This document shows positions 35,598-45,069 of a DNA stretch of 64,000 nucleotides, piece after piece. A program made the position numbers and the translations under genes. Source of the DNA: Paraspadella gotoi (lineage: Eukaryota; Chaetognatha); the NCBI GenBank assembly GCA_051294375.1, contig CM119268.1, positions 21,720,010 through 21,784,009 of the forward strand. Reading direction: 5' to 3'. Every line of letters begins with the position of its first letter. Position 1 is the stretch's first letter. Below the pieces are notes generated by a model. It saw nothing but the letters and a program-made list of their open reading frames with translations, was not told the origin of the DNA and searched no databases.

Positions 35598-37178
35598 TCA
35601 ATAGGTATTCCTCCGTCGATAGTTCATCCCCCTTTAGGGCGATATCCTCTTTGAATCGGAGAAGTTCGTCACAAACGACCTGAAACAGTATAATTTAATT
35701 ATTTTTAAATATTATTTTTATTATTATGTAATATATAAGAATTTATTTTTATTCACAGAATCATAAGGACGTATATTGATTCAGATCAGAAAAAAACTAA
35801 GTACAATTTAATGTAGGGATTAGAAAAAAGTGGAAAAAATAAATTTAGAAAAAAAGTAGAAGATAATTTTTTTTACATTTTTTATCGAAATTAGAAAAAT
35901 ATTAAAAAAGTTTAAAAAAAAGAATTCCTCTATTGAGAAAAAAGCTTTTTGTTCAATCTCATTAGCGACTCTGAATAAAAATGTGCAAAGCGTTGTTCAA
36001 CTTTTTGAGATGCATCATCATTACGTGTGAACGTCATCTTCTTTATCGTTGGAATCCGTTTTTTCGCCAGCGCACTTTATGCCGAAGCCAGGTCGATATA
36101 AATATTGTAACGACCAAACCAGCCCGAGCGCGAGTCTCGTGTCTCGTCATCCACGATTCACCTCCTCTTCCTCCTGCTAGCACCCAGGGTCGAGGCTCAC
36201 CAGTTTTCACTTCTTCGTTTCTACTCTCTTCCTCTGCTTTCTCCTCTCCGCTCCTTTCATTTCTCCCTCCATTTTTTGTACACCTTTTTTTGCCTTTTTT
36301 TGTAGTACATACACGTTTTCCACATTTTGCCTTCTTCTTTTGCCTTGTTAGTTAGACCCGATTACCCATCCAGTAGAGTGGCGCCCAATGTGGGCTCGAA
36401 CCCGACCCAGATTAGAGTCCTGTGCTCTCGTTATAATAGTTATAATGGGTTGATGAAATGGTATAATATAAAGATTATCTATTCGTTTAATAAATAAGCT
36501 TCTTGCCCTGACTCTGGAAAGCCTTGGTGGTTTTAAGGCCTCCATCATTCTACAACATGAATGGTAGATCTGTAAGAAATCTGTGGCCAGATTTAGGCTC
36601 TACTAACTCCATCGTCAAATTGGTATATCAATTTTAGCAATTTTGCTCTTAATATGAAATTTATTTTCTAAAGGCGTCTTGATTATCCCTAAGCTAATGT
36701 TTCACAGGTCGACTTTGAAAGGTAATCGGAAATCAATACAAGGAACACATTCGCCTGTAGAAGATTTTCTAGGCGTCAAGAGACAAAACGACGGCGGCGG
36801 CAGCGGCAGCGGCGGCAGCGGCAGTGGAAATAGCAGCGAAAGCGACATTGACAGCGTCAGCAGCAGCAGACCAAAATCAGCAGCAGCAGCGACGGCGGCG
36901 GAGGAGACGACAGTGGCGGGCCGGCGGAGGGGGCGGCGGATTTCCAGATTTTCTGCCTGACAGTAAACATAACATCCACACCAACAACAACACAAACAAC
37001 ACAAACAACACACAACAAGTGACACCGACACAACGAATTCCTAATCCTTCAGGCGTCCGGAAGAAAATTCTGGAAGTCGATGCGTTCGTGATCGAAGTTG
37101 GACGACATCTCTGGAGCAATCTTGAACACTTTGAATGTCATCATGATTGTTGGATAGTGGCAGCGATCATAGGTGAAG

Positions 37179-37224
<46 letters not shown>

Positions 37225-38082
37225 AGAGAGAAGAGAGAAAGAGAAAGATAAAAAGAAAGGGACGAAAATCGCCTCTACAGTCTATTCTTCTCCTTCCTCC
37301 TCTCCTTTCTCTCTCCCCTTCTTCTCCCTCCCTCCCTCTCCTCCTTCCTCCCCCTCCTCTCCCTCTCTCTCTTCTTCTTCTCTCCCCTCTCCTCCTTCCC
37401 CTCTCCTCCCTCCCCTTTCTTCCCCCAGCTCTCCTCGGAATCATCGCCTTCTCCTGCTGCAACAAAGTCCGCTTCTTCTCTTCTTCTACCTCTTCCTCCT
37501 CGTCCTCCTCTTCATCGGCCTCCTCGTCGTCACCATCCTCTCCATCGAGCAGAGGACGTTGCAGAGTGGGTCAGGATTGGGTCAGGATTGGGTCGAGGAG
37601 TGGGTTCAGGTATTGGGTCAGTATTGGGAATTCAGGTCGCGAGAGTGGGTCAGGATTGGGTCAGATTGGGTCAGGATTGGTCAGGATTGGGTCGGAGTGG
37701 TCAGGATTGGGTCAGGATTGGGTCAGGATTGGTCAGGGAGTGGGTCAGTTGAGTTGGGTCAGGAGTGGGTCAGGATTCAGGAGTGGGTCTACCTCGTCCT
37801 CCTCGTCAGGAGTTGTATCGAATCGACATTTTCCATAAATTGTAATTAGATTGTCATTAATTGGGTCATATGGATTGCAAATTGTTGCTTGGTCAACGAA
37901 TCGCTTAATCATTAGGTCTGGATCTTTGCGTTCTCGAAGGAGTAGCGTTCGACGAGAGGCCCGCCAGCAGATTCCTGATGGCGGCGCTGCAATACTGGGG
38001 CAACTGCTGCGGAATTAGAGGCAGCGTCGATTATGCCTGTCACGGAGTATATGATTACAAGTTGGTGGGGAGAGAAGAGAGT

Positions 38083-38160
<78 letters not shown>

Positions 38161-40361
38161 GGTGGCAGAGTCTCTTTCTCTCCCCCACCAACTTGTAATC
38201 ATATACTCCGTGACAGGCATAATCGACGCTGCCTCTAATTCCGCAGCAGTTGCCCCAGTATTGCAGCGCCGCCATCAGGAATCTGCTGGCGGGCCTCTCG
38301 TCGAACGCTACTCCTTCGAGAACGGCAAAGATCCAACCTAATGATTAAGCGATTCGTTGCCAAGCAACAATTTGCAATCCATATGACCCAATTAATGACA
38401 ATCTAATTACAATTTATGGTAAATGTCGATTCGATACAACTCCTGACGAGGAGGACGAGGTAGACCCAATCCTGACCCACTCCTGACTCAATCCTGACCC
38501 AACTCCCGACCAATCCTGACCACAATCCTGACCCACTCTGACCCAATACCTACCCAATCCTGACCAAATCCTGACCCACTGCCCGAACTAATCCTGACCC
38601 ACTCCCGACGCCAATCCTGACCCAATCCTGACCCAATCCTGAACCCAAATCCTGACCCACTCTGCAACGTCCTCTGCTCGATGGAGAGGATGGTGACGAC
38701 GAGGAGGCCGATGAAGAGGAGGACGAGGAGGAAGAGGTAGAAGAAGAGGAAGAAGCGGACTTTGTTGCAGCAGGAGAAGGCGATGATTCCGAGGAGAGCT
38801 GGGGGAAGAAAGGGGAGGGAGGANNNNNNNNNNNNNNNNNNNNNNNNNNNNNNNNNNNNNNNNNNNNNNNNNNNNNNNNNNNNNNNNNNNNNNNNNNNNN
38901 NNNNNNNNNNNNNNNNNNNNNNNNNNNNNNNNNNNNNNNNNNNNNNNNNNNNNNNNNNNNNNNNNNNNNNNNNNNNNNNNNNNNNNNNNNNNNNNNNNNN
39001 NNNNNNNNNNNNNNNNNNNNNNNNNNNNNNNNNNNNNNNNNNNNNNNNNNNNNNNNNNNNNNNNNNNNNNNNNNNNNNNNNCAACAATCATGATGACATT
39101 CAAAGTGTTCAAGATTGCTCCAGAGATGTCGTCCAACTTCTGATCCACGAACGCATCGACTTCCAGAATTTTCTTCCGGACGCCTGAAGGATTAGGAATT
39201 CGTTGTGGTCGGTGTCACTTGTTGTTGTGGTTGTTGTGGTTGTTGTTGTTGTTGTTGGTGGTGGGATGTTATGTTTACTGTCAGGCAGAAAATCTGGAAA
39301 TCCGCCGCCCCCTCCGCCGGCCCCGCCACTGTCGTCTCCTCCGCCGCCGTCGCTGCTGCTGCTGATTTTGGTCTCGCTGCTGCTGACGCTGTCAATGTCG
39401 CTTTCGCTGCTATTTCCACTGCCGCTGCCGCCGCTGCCGCTGCCGCCGCCGTCGTTTTGTCTCTTGACGCCTAGAAAATCTTCTACAGGCGGAATGTGTT
39501 CCTTGTATTGATTTCCGATTACCTTTTCAAAGTCGACCTGTGAACACATTAGCTTAGGGATAATCAAGACGCCTTTAGAAAATAAATTTCATATTAAGAG
39601 CAAAATTGCTAAAATTGATATATCAATTTGACGATGGGAGTTTAAGTAGAGCCTAAATCTTGGCCACAGATTTCTTACAGATCTACCATTCAATGCGGTT
39701 GTAAGAATGATGGAGGCCTTAAAACCACCAAGGCTTGTCCAGATTCAGGGGCAAGATAGCTTATTTATTAAACGAATAGATAATCTTTATATTAGTACCC
39801 ATTTCATCAACCCATTATAATTATTACAATATTTATATCGACCTGGCTTCGGGCATAAAGTGCGCTGGCGAAAAACGCGATTCCAACGATAAAGAAGATG
39901 ACGTTCACCGTAATGATGATGCATCTCAAAAAGTTGAACAACGCTTTGCACATTTTTATTCAGAGTCGCTAATGAGATTGAACAAAAAGCTTTTTTCTCA
40001 ATAGAGGAATTCTTTTTTTTTAAAAATTGTGTAATTCTAAACTTTTTTAATATTTTTCTAATTTCGATAAAAAATGTAAAAAAAATTATCTTCTACTTTT
40101 TTTCTAAAATTTATTTTTTCCACTTTTTTCTAATCCCTACATTATAATTGTACTTAGTTTTTTTCTGATCTGAATCAATATACGTCCTTATGATTCTGTT
40201 GATAAAAATAAATTCTTATATATTACATAATAATAAAAATAATAGTTAAAAATAATTATAATTATACTGTTTCAGGTCGTTTGTGACGAACTTCTCCGAT
40301 TCAAAGAGGATATCGCCCTAAAGGGGGATGAACTATCGACGGAGGAATACCTATTGAGTTA

Positions 40362-40413
<52 letters not shown>

Positions 40414-40418
40414 AGAGA

Positions 40419-40460
<42 letters not shown>

Positions 40461-42311
40461 TTAAGTGAGTATATTTTATTTACGGATAACCTCGAAAAAT
40501 CCTGATGCTATTTTGTTTAAAACCATTTAGGCCTGGAGCGCCTCTCGTGTGGGGCGCTTAAACAAATGTTGTCTGAGATCGAATCGCGAATCAAAGAAAA
40601 TTCAGAGACTCTGATTGATGAGTTGGCGAGAAGGGACGAGCTGGAGTTCGAAAAGGTAAGTTCATTAATTGAGCTCGAGTTCGAAAAGGTAAGTTCATTA
40701 ATTGAGCTCGAGTTCGAAAAGGTAAGTTCATTAATTGAGCTCGAGTTCGAAAAAATAAGTTAATTAATTGAGGACAATGCTTAAGTTGAGATTAAGTTAT
40801 GCTTAAGCCTAAAGTTGAGATTTAGAAAAATTGTTTTGATTCTTTAAATATTATTAAAGTCGCTTTGTGAAAATGTTTTAGATTAATTTCAGTTATTATT
40901 GTTGTGTTTTTTGTTTTTTTTTTTTTTTTTTTTTTTTTTTGTCGTTTTTGCCCTTTGTGTTTGCTCGTTGATTAGTAAACAAAAGTCATTGAAATATTAA
41001 AATATCATTGAAATATCCGCATTAAATCGGCACTAAAACTTTTCATAAAAAATCCTTAAAATGTTGTTGTTCAATGTTCAGTATGGTCTTCCACATTATT
41101 TGTTATAATTTTACGCGCATAGAATATTTATTTGTAACTTTTTTCTTTATGAGAACTATATTTCATATAAAAACAGAATTAAGACGTTAACGTGAAGGAA
41201 AACTCAGCTACGAGATCATTTCTATATTTTCATAGAAATAAGACAAAACTTTATTTTTCGTCAATTTTTTTTTTTTTTTTTAATTCTCAGGAATTGAAGA
41301 ATCAATTCGTGACTGTCCTTTTGTCTGTCCAAAACAAAAGGCGTCAGGCGATGACGTCGCGCCTCGAAGCGGCGAAAAGCAGAAACAAAAACAAACGAAA
41401 ATCTTCGACATCCAATGAAAAGCATTCGTCTTATCTTACCACTGTTATTCCTTACACCAAAGGTTAGTTTAAATTTTGAGTTTTAAAAGCTAAATAAAAA
41501 TGGAGTTTTAATAGTTAAAAATTAGGTTTAGCTCTCGAAATTGTGTCTTCTAATTAAATTAAGAGAGTCAATCTAATTTTGATTTTGAAATCTGCTTACA
41601 TGTATTTGTTTATTTTAAGTTGAATTTTAAAGCAAAAGGCCTGGGTCATTTAATCCCATTCTCTAGGATCAACCAACAACCTTCTACACCCCCCCACTCC
41701 ACCCCTTCACCCCTTCCACAGCCCTGACGGCGGAGATGAGCCTCTCGACCCTGGAATCGCTCGTCAACATCCTTCGAGCCGTCGACGCCGACTCCCCCAA
41801 GGTCGCGCCTCTCCTCACCGACTACATCCTCAACGTCCTCTGCCCGGAGGACGATAACGAGGCGCTGCAGCAGCACCAGCAGCAGATGTCGGGAGTGGAG
41901 CTGCAGCAGCAACAGAGACAGCAGGGAACGCGAAGGACCGGTAGGTTTATATGTCTGTCTGTTATTCTATATTACTTATGTTTATATAATCACACATATT
42001 ACCACTTAACAAGAGACCGTTTCATGTCTAGTCACGTAATCACAAGGAAACGAATAGTAAATGATATTTTTACTCGGGTCTTAAGATAGCTAATAATATG
42101 CAAAGGAGGTATGAAATGAGGCTTGTTGAAAACAAATGATCAGTCCGAGGATTATTAGTTATTAGTTATTCTGCATCTTTTCTTTTCATTTCTTTTATTT
42201 TTAGGATCGCAACATCGATGCTCCACGTCGGAAATTCAAAAGGAAAAGAGGAGCAGAAGTTTGAGGAGCAGAGAAACGACGATGAGGAGTAGAGGAGTGA
42301 CTTTGAGTTGA
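18727..42311 (+). CDS. FEZ/UNC-76 (fasciculation and elongation protein zeta) homologue
   Basis: Kinesin-1 cargo adaptor family acting in axonal transport. Exons: 18727-18801 (GDDSDSADFEAFEMHK), 19449-19580 (EPFFSADDVISEIDAMM then an acidic run), 40276-40357, 40531-40655 (IESRIKENSETLIDELARRD, ELEFEK), 41291-41462 (ELKNQFVTVLLSVQNKRRQ, SSYLTTVIPYTK), 41722-41940 (LESLVNILRAVDADS, LLTDYILNVLCP, then Gln-rich), 42205-42311 (basic tail, stop TGA at 42309). FADD-like acidic N-terminus, RDELEFEK, NTVIPY and LLTDYILxVLCP motifs all match FEZ1/FEZ2. Every junction phase fits, including 19580 to 40276. The 20-kb gap between those two exons is occupied by an oppositely oriented tetraspanin and by an inverted duplicate segment. 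The first exon with the start codon is not identified. The extra tail after LCP is longer than in vertebrate FEZ. Confidence 0.92.
18804..19215. repeat. (ATTT)n array at the start of a FEZ intron
   Basis: Begins immediately at the donor (CAACAG/GTATGTATTTATTTATT) of the exon ending at 18801 and continues with interruptions. Confidence 0.93.
19338..19408. repeat. (TTTC)n array before the FEZ acidic exon
   Basis: Perfect TTTC/CTTT repeats about 40 bases upstream of the acceptor at 19448, forming an extended pyrimidine tract. Confidence 0.93.
19600..20060. other. AT-rich intron sequence with a CTT/CCT tract
   Basis: Pyrimidine-rich CTCCTC/TTCTTC run at 19750-19840. No exon was found. Confidence 0.5.
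20066..20235 (+). mobile_element. tRNA-like SINE fragment (tentative)
   Basis: GGCAGTGGTTAAGCATGAGG resembles a tRNA A box, and GTGGTCCCGCGTTCCATGCC about 50 bases later resembles a B box. It is followed by a unique tail. No target duplication was identified. A related-looking sequence is at the right edge of the window. Confidence 0.35.
20270..21043 (-). repeat. ~21-bp minisatellite built from the tetraspanin TM4 splice donor
   Basis: Degenerate array of a ~20-21-bp unit (minus strand GTCGGTAAGTCGTTGTCG). It begins directly at the donor of the TM4 exon (TTCGTCG/GTAAGTCGTTGT at 21050). About a dozen units keep GGTAAGT, while many read GATAAGT or GTTAAGT, losing the GT. It yields spurious open frames of reiterated residues on both strands. 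Confidence 0.85.
21050..39953 (-). CDS. Tetraspanin with expanded extracellular loops
   Basis: Four-pass membrane scaffold protein. Exons in gene order: 39843-39953 (start MCKALFNFLRC; TM1), 39219-39537 (EC1: VDFEKVIGNQYKEHIPP, then Gly/Ser, acidic and poly-Thr linker), 39183 into the N gap at 39082 (GVRKKILEVDAFVDQ; TM2 NTLNVIMIV), 38661-38798 (ALLGIIAFSCCNK and TM3), 38189-38337 (ALQYWGNCCGIRGSVDY with the CCG hallmark), 23496-23581 (CNPGCFTFKEIWDAMLK), 22656-22777 (SLVDECLKIADLPVQ, NFTRENCETK), 21216-21369 (DYKTSFDLDGNSDRK), 21050-21148 (LEGCGFKLWTEVPIS; TM4 NIAFFILLVFTLFV). Phases fit except between 38189 (ends phase 0) and 23581 (needs two bases), so an exon or junction bases are missing exactly where the inverted duplicate lies. 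The C-terminal exon was not found. EC1 and EC2 are much longer than usual. It lies within a FEZ intron on the opposite strand. Confidence 0.88.
21400..22390. other. AT-rich tetraspanin intron
   Basis: AT-rich sequence. The stretch at 21590-21720 has an imperfect inverted counterpart at about 21860-22010 (GTACTCACCATAGGAAATG against TTTCTATGGTAAGTACTAAG), suggesting a small inverted-repeat element about 430 bp long. No exon was found. Confidence 0.45.
22395..22640. repeat. ~28-bp minisatellite beside a tetraspanin EC2 exon
   Basis: About eight copies of ATGTTTGACCTGACTATACT plus CGCCTGAC, ending about 15 bases from the donor side of the exon at 22656-22777. Later units show small insertions. 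Confidence 0.9.
22865..23490. other. AT-rich tetraspanin intron
   Basis: Intron between the exons at 22777 and 23496. No gene or clear repeat was recognised. Confidence 0.5.
23617..23641. other. Assembly gap (25 N) at the left boundary of the inverted duplication
   Basis: Flanked by TCTCTCT on the left and AAGAGAGAG on the right, so the join was made in a TC/GA repeat. Arm homology begins about 26 bases further on. Confidence 0.99.
24130..24665. repeat. GAGAGGG/GGGAGAGAAGG purine tract
   Basis: Degenerate repeat of GGGAGAGA-like units, mirrored at 50470-51035, where it precedes an ankyrin exon as a long pyrimidine tract. Confidence 0.9.
25248..25485. repeat. GGGGATTGGGGAA(A)GT minisatellite, left arm
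   Basis: About 15 units of 12-16 bp; mirror of 49738-49945. Confidence 0.92.
25700..27500. other. AT-rich intergenic or intron DNA in the left arm
   Basis: No gene recognised. Mirrors about 48400-49520. A (CAT)n run lies at 26268-26282. Confidence 0.5.
27600..31008 (-). pseudogene. Unidentified type II membrane protein gene, inverted duplicate in the left arm
   Basis: Exon mirrors at about 30894-31008, 30235-30640, 29690-29810, 28840-29350 and 27605-27825, corresponding to the exons at 45.07-48.39 kb. Indel-rich and broken in most exons. It retains FESANFAGMSWEKFVRLMET at about 29700-29760, where the right arm appears frame-altered, so it helps reconstruct that exon. Confidence 0.65.
27845..28050. 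repeat. (TACTAAAAA)n minisatellite, left arm
   Basis: Repeats of CTAAAAATA units; mirror of 47930-48135. Confidence 0.9.
31816..31886. repeat. (TCTA)n microsatellite, left arm
   Basis: TCTA repeats with two interruptions; mirror of the (TAGA)n run at 44170-44250. Confidence 0.93.
31900..33600. other. AT-rich non-coding DNA in the left arm
   Basis: Contains two same-strand TACAGGGTGA motifs at 32082 and 32542 and a (GA)n run at 33091-33148. No gene recognised. Mirrored at 42420-44150. Confidence 0.5.
34360..35300. other. FEZ introns in the left arm
   Basis: AT-rich introns around the small exon at 34544-34713, with A-rich runs at 35052-35090 and the mirrored 33-bp donor repeat at 35205-35330. 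Confidence 0.6.
35500..35594. repeat. (CT)n array in a FEZ intron, left arm
   Basis: Mirror of the (GA)n array at 40363-40458. It starts right after the donor of the 82-bp FEZ exon. Confidence 0.95.
36106..36432 (+). mobile_element. ~325-bp insertion with LTR/primer-binding-site features, left arm only
   Basis: Between ATATTGTAA and TAAT(A/G)(A/G)TTATAATGGG the left arm has about 325 extra bases absent from the right arm at 39790-39840. The insert starts TGTAACGACC and includes TGGCGCCCAATGTGGG, a typical tRNA primer-binding sequence of LTR retrotransposons. It lies about 15 bases after the donor of tetraspanin exon 1. No coding region or second LTR is present, so it is a fragment. Confidence 0.5.
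37566..37790 (+). repeat. 11-12-bp minisatellite starting at the tetraspanin TM3 donor (left arm)
   Basis: Units of GGATTGGGTCA and GGAGTGGGTCA begin exactly at the exon end TTGCAGA/GTGGGTCAGG. Several units keep AGTGGGT, a usable donor. The mirror array in the right arm is at about 38462-38660. Confidence 0.85.
38071..38182. repeat. (GA)n centre of the inverted duplication
   Basis: GA repeat between TTGGTGGGG (ends 38070) and CCCCACCAA (from about 38183). The spacer is about 110 bases and not itself palindromic. Confidence 0.9.
38462..38660 (-). repeat. 11-12-bp minisatellite starting at the tetraspanin TM3 donor (right arm)
   Basis: Reverse-complement counterpart of 37566-37790, with different unit order and length. 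The repeat abuts the exon end at 38661. Confidence 0.85.
38824..39081. other. Assembly gap (258 N)
   Basis: Removes the TM2 exon end and the GA-rich intron before TM3 of the right-arm tetraspanin. The left arm shows this segment at 37130-37428. Confidence 0.99.
40363..40458. repeat. (GA)n array in a FEZ intron, right arm
   Basis: Begins immediately at the donor of the exon ending at 40357 (in the left arm the donor reads GTAAGAGAGAG), so the repeat is contiguous with the 5' splice site. Confidence 0.95.
40642..40770 (+). repeat. 33-bp tandem repeat carrying the FEZ 5' splice site
   Basis: Four copies of a 33-bp unit (GAGCTCGAGTTCGAAAAG then GTAAGTTCATTAATT). Copy 1 is the annotated exon end. 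Copies 1-3 each keep AAAAG/GTAAGT; copy 4 has AAAAAATAAG, destroying the GT. The unit is a multiple of three and stays open, so use of a later donor would add 11 or 22 residues (VSSLIELEFEK). The left arm carries the mirror repeat at about 35205-35330. Confidence 0.9.
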
Positions 42312-42419
42312 GGAGCGAGAGGAGGAGGAGGAGGAGGAGGAAGAGAGGATAAACGATGAGGAAGAGATGGGCAAAAAAAAAGAAACATTACTTGGTACGA
42401 TTTTCCGAAAGCACTTCAT

Positions 42420-42882
42420 TTTTACCTTTTTTTAACCTTAATTTTTCTTTTAAATTTATACCCCGACTCTTAACCTAATCCTTAAACCTAAAAACAAACT
42501 TGATTCCGAATTTAAACTGAAATGGGATGCTTTTAGAAAATATGACCCATGATTTGTAAGCGATAAATAGAAAATTAAATGTAACTCGTTTTCTGACAAA
42601 GATTATTCCTTTTTATTCTTATTTCGCGACATTTTTAATTTTATTGTCAAATCAAAGGTAAATTTTTGATTCAGGTGGCTTAAATGAATAAAGATGAGAA
42701 ATTTCTTTCATTGAATATGATTTTAAAGGGAAAAACGTTGCATGAGCGTAGATATGAATGGAAATATCTTTTTTTTAATGTTTAATGAATAAAAAAAATT
42801 CAACCGCCAAAAAACCCAAGAACATAAATGCAGCTTCTATTTTTATTAATGTATGGCCAATTACGCTTCTCCCCCTTACTTT

Positions 42883-42926
<44 letters not shown>

Positions 42927-44168
42927 CTCTCTCTCTCTCTCTCCCCTCAGCTTTCTATATGCAAAACAAAAGAAACCTTACATCGCTTTGTTATCAGTAT
43001 ATTCGACAAAAAGTGTATCCTTCTCTTTTTTACATTAATGTATTCGTCAAGATTTCTTGTATTTCTCTTTCTCCGATATTTTTTCATATCAATTTGTCTT
43101 TCTGCCTCTTTACACAAGGATATGCTTTGTCTCACTCTTTTTAATTGTGTCAAACGCAAGTCATTTTTTTTTTAAATTTTTAAAATGTCTAAATGTGGTG
43201 CATAAAAAAGAAACAAGATGAACGCATGATACGACCGACTTAATGAAATAAAAGATATAATGATGAACTGATAATGATTAACCAATAACCATGACATGCA
43301 TTCTATGCAAAAAATTTTTTTTTAAAAACAAATATCGACCACGATGATTACAAAAATATTAATTAAAATACTTTTTTATTTTTGTGTCTTTTTTCTCTGT
43401 TCTTTTTGTTTATTTTCATAAAATTTAGATCGAGCGCCAAACATGAAGTAGCAATAACATGGATACAAGCTTTTGTGTTGAATTAATACAAAAATCACCC
43501 TGTACCGAATAAAAAAAACAAAGCATGCCTTGTCTCGGAAACGGGATCCAGTCGTTTTAGGCTTTAATTTTGAACTTAGCATCGCATGGAAAAGTCTTAA
43601 CTATTTTTTTATTTTTTTAAGCTTAAAATCGCGTTCGAGCAAAAGTGAAATGTAACTTAGTTCTAAGTTTTTTTTTTAATCCACGTAAAGAACATTACTT
43701 TTAATAAATATTTGGCAATTCTTATTATCGATAAAACGGCTTTAATTTATTCAAGTAATTTTTACGGCATGTTTAAAAAATTTGTTAAAATGTTTAGATG
43801 TATTGTGATATAAATTAGAAAATAGTCATTTATTTAAATTCTTAGTTGTTGGGGACATTAATTTTTTTTTTGACCAAATTATTTTAAAGTTTGGATTTTT
43901 CTGAAAAAAAGAATTTGCGCATCACGCGCGTTTTTTTTTAGATCGACTTCTTTTATTTGGTTCACCCTGTACATTCGTTAAAGCCTTGTCGAATTGTGAA
44001 GTTCACTTTACGCTTTTCGGGGTTTTATTTCTATGTAATGAATGAAATGTTGTTATAAGTTATTAAAATACGAAACAGTTTCTAATTAAAACGGCTTCAA
44101 CACAAAATGATTTTGCGATAAATTAATTTCTTTTTATTATTCGGGATAACATAGCGTAGATGAGAGAT

Positions 44169-44250
<82 letters not shown>

Positions 44251-45000
44251 CAGACACAAATTGACTTCTTTTATTTCCGAAAAAATAAACTAATGTAATA
44301 ATATATTTTTTTTATAAATCTTAAATCTAAGCCTCATACAGGTCAAGTAAAAACTTAAATTTGATAAAACCCTTTATCTTTAACTTAAGACAGGTCACCG
44401 CTACTGGCGCTGTACCCATATCAATTATTTCTTTTAATTTCCTAACCACCTGGTGAGAATAAAGTCATTTGATCGCAATGAACGATGTCGACGACGACAA
44501 AGACGACGACGACTATGACGACGACAAAGACGACGACGACAATGACGACAAAGATGACGACGACAACGACGACAATATAACTCGAGAGTCGGATTAAATA
44601 TTGTGTTTCCTCCATTGAATTCGTAGAGTAAAATTTTTGCGTGGTCCCTGTCGTCGTCGTCGTCGTCGTCGTCGTCGTTATTGCAAGTTTCAATTTCCGT
44701 CAATCGATTTCTGCAAAATCGAATTTTTCTGTTTTCCCAAATTCGAAAATTAAAATTTTCAGTTCGAGTTTCTACGCGATTCGCAGGGGGGGGCGGGCAG
44801 GGAGGTTGCGAATAAAGTTGATTTTTTTCCTTTCTTAATTAATTTGCTTCTAAAGTTTTTTTTTTTCTGTGTTGCTTATGTCACCGAGTTTTTTTGTGTG
44901 TTCTTGTTGTTTTGTTTTTTTGTTGTTTTTATAATTTTTAAAATTTTATAAATCTTATTCTCTTTTCCTTTCTTTAAACTTTCATTTTTGGTTCTTTTAT
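42420..45000. other. Non-coding DNA between FEZ and the type II membrane protein gene
   Basis: Contains (TC)n at 42886-42942, (TAGA)n at 44170-44250 and GAC/GTC trinucleotide runs at 44488-44575 and 44650-44680. The GAC run reads poly-Asp on plus and poly-Val on minus. No reliable exon was found, though an upstream exon of the next gene is expected. Confidence 0.5.
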
Positions 45001-45069
45001 TCTCTATTTTGCCCGAAATGTTTCTTCTTTTTCTTCTCTTTCTTTTCTTTTCCTTTCTACCCTTTTCAG

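Larger units (their letters stand above)
33700..35679 (-). pseudogene. FEZ 3' exons, inverted duplicate in the left arm
   Basis: Same exons as at 40.3-42.3 kb: 35598-35679, 35308-35429, 34544-34713, 34070-34287 and about 33705-33812. It is near identical in coding parts but has single-base losses: four C instead of five in ACTCCCCAAG (near 34212), and a lost G at the 34544 donor. These break the frame. The N-terminal exons are absent in this orientation. Confidence 0.8.
35981..38064 (+). pseudogene. Tetraspanin 5' exons, inverted duplicate in the left arm
   Basis: Mirror of 38.19-39.95 kb: 35981-36091 (TM1), 36708-37018 (EC1), 37053-37172 (TM2, complete here where the right arm has a gap), 37429-37565 (TM3), 37916-38064 (CCG exon). 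It carries frame-breaking single-base differences (for example GTTGGATAGTG lacks an A in TM2; GCCGAAG lacks a C in TM1). It stops at the palindrome centre, so the rest of EC2 and TM4 are absent in this orientation. Confidence 0.82.
23668..38074 (+). repeat. Left arm of a ~28-kb inverted duplication
   Basis: Runs antiparallel to 38183-51489 with conserved exon order and mirrored satellites. Examples: (GGGATTGGGGAA)n 25250-25485 against (CCCCAATCCCCACT)n 49738-49945; (TCTA)n 31816-31886 against (TAGA)n 44170-44250; GAGAGGGG tract 24135-24665 against 50470-51035. It has more indels than the right arm, especially at 23.9-31 kb. Confidence 0.92.

Noticed and set aside
36824-37849. A 341-residue plus-strand open frame
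   Set aside because: Out of frame with the tetraspanin exons it overlaps; it reads through GA and TC repeats.
38071-38182. Missed sequencing-adapter sequence at the palindrome centre
   Set aside because: The spacer is (GA)n without adapter-like sequence, and the arms differ by an insertion, so a simple missed-adapter read does not fit.
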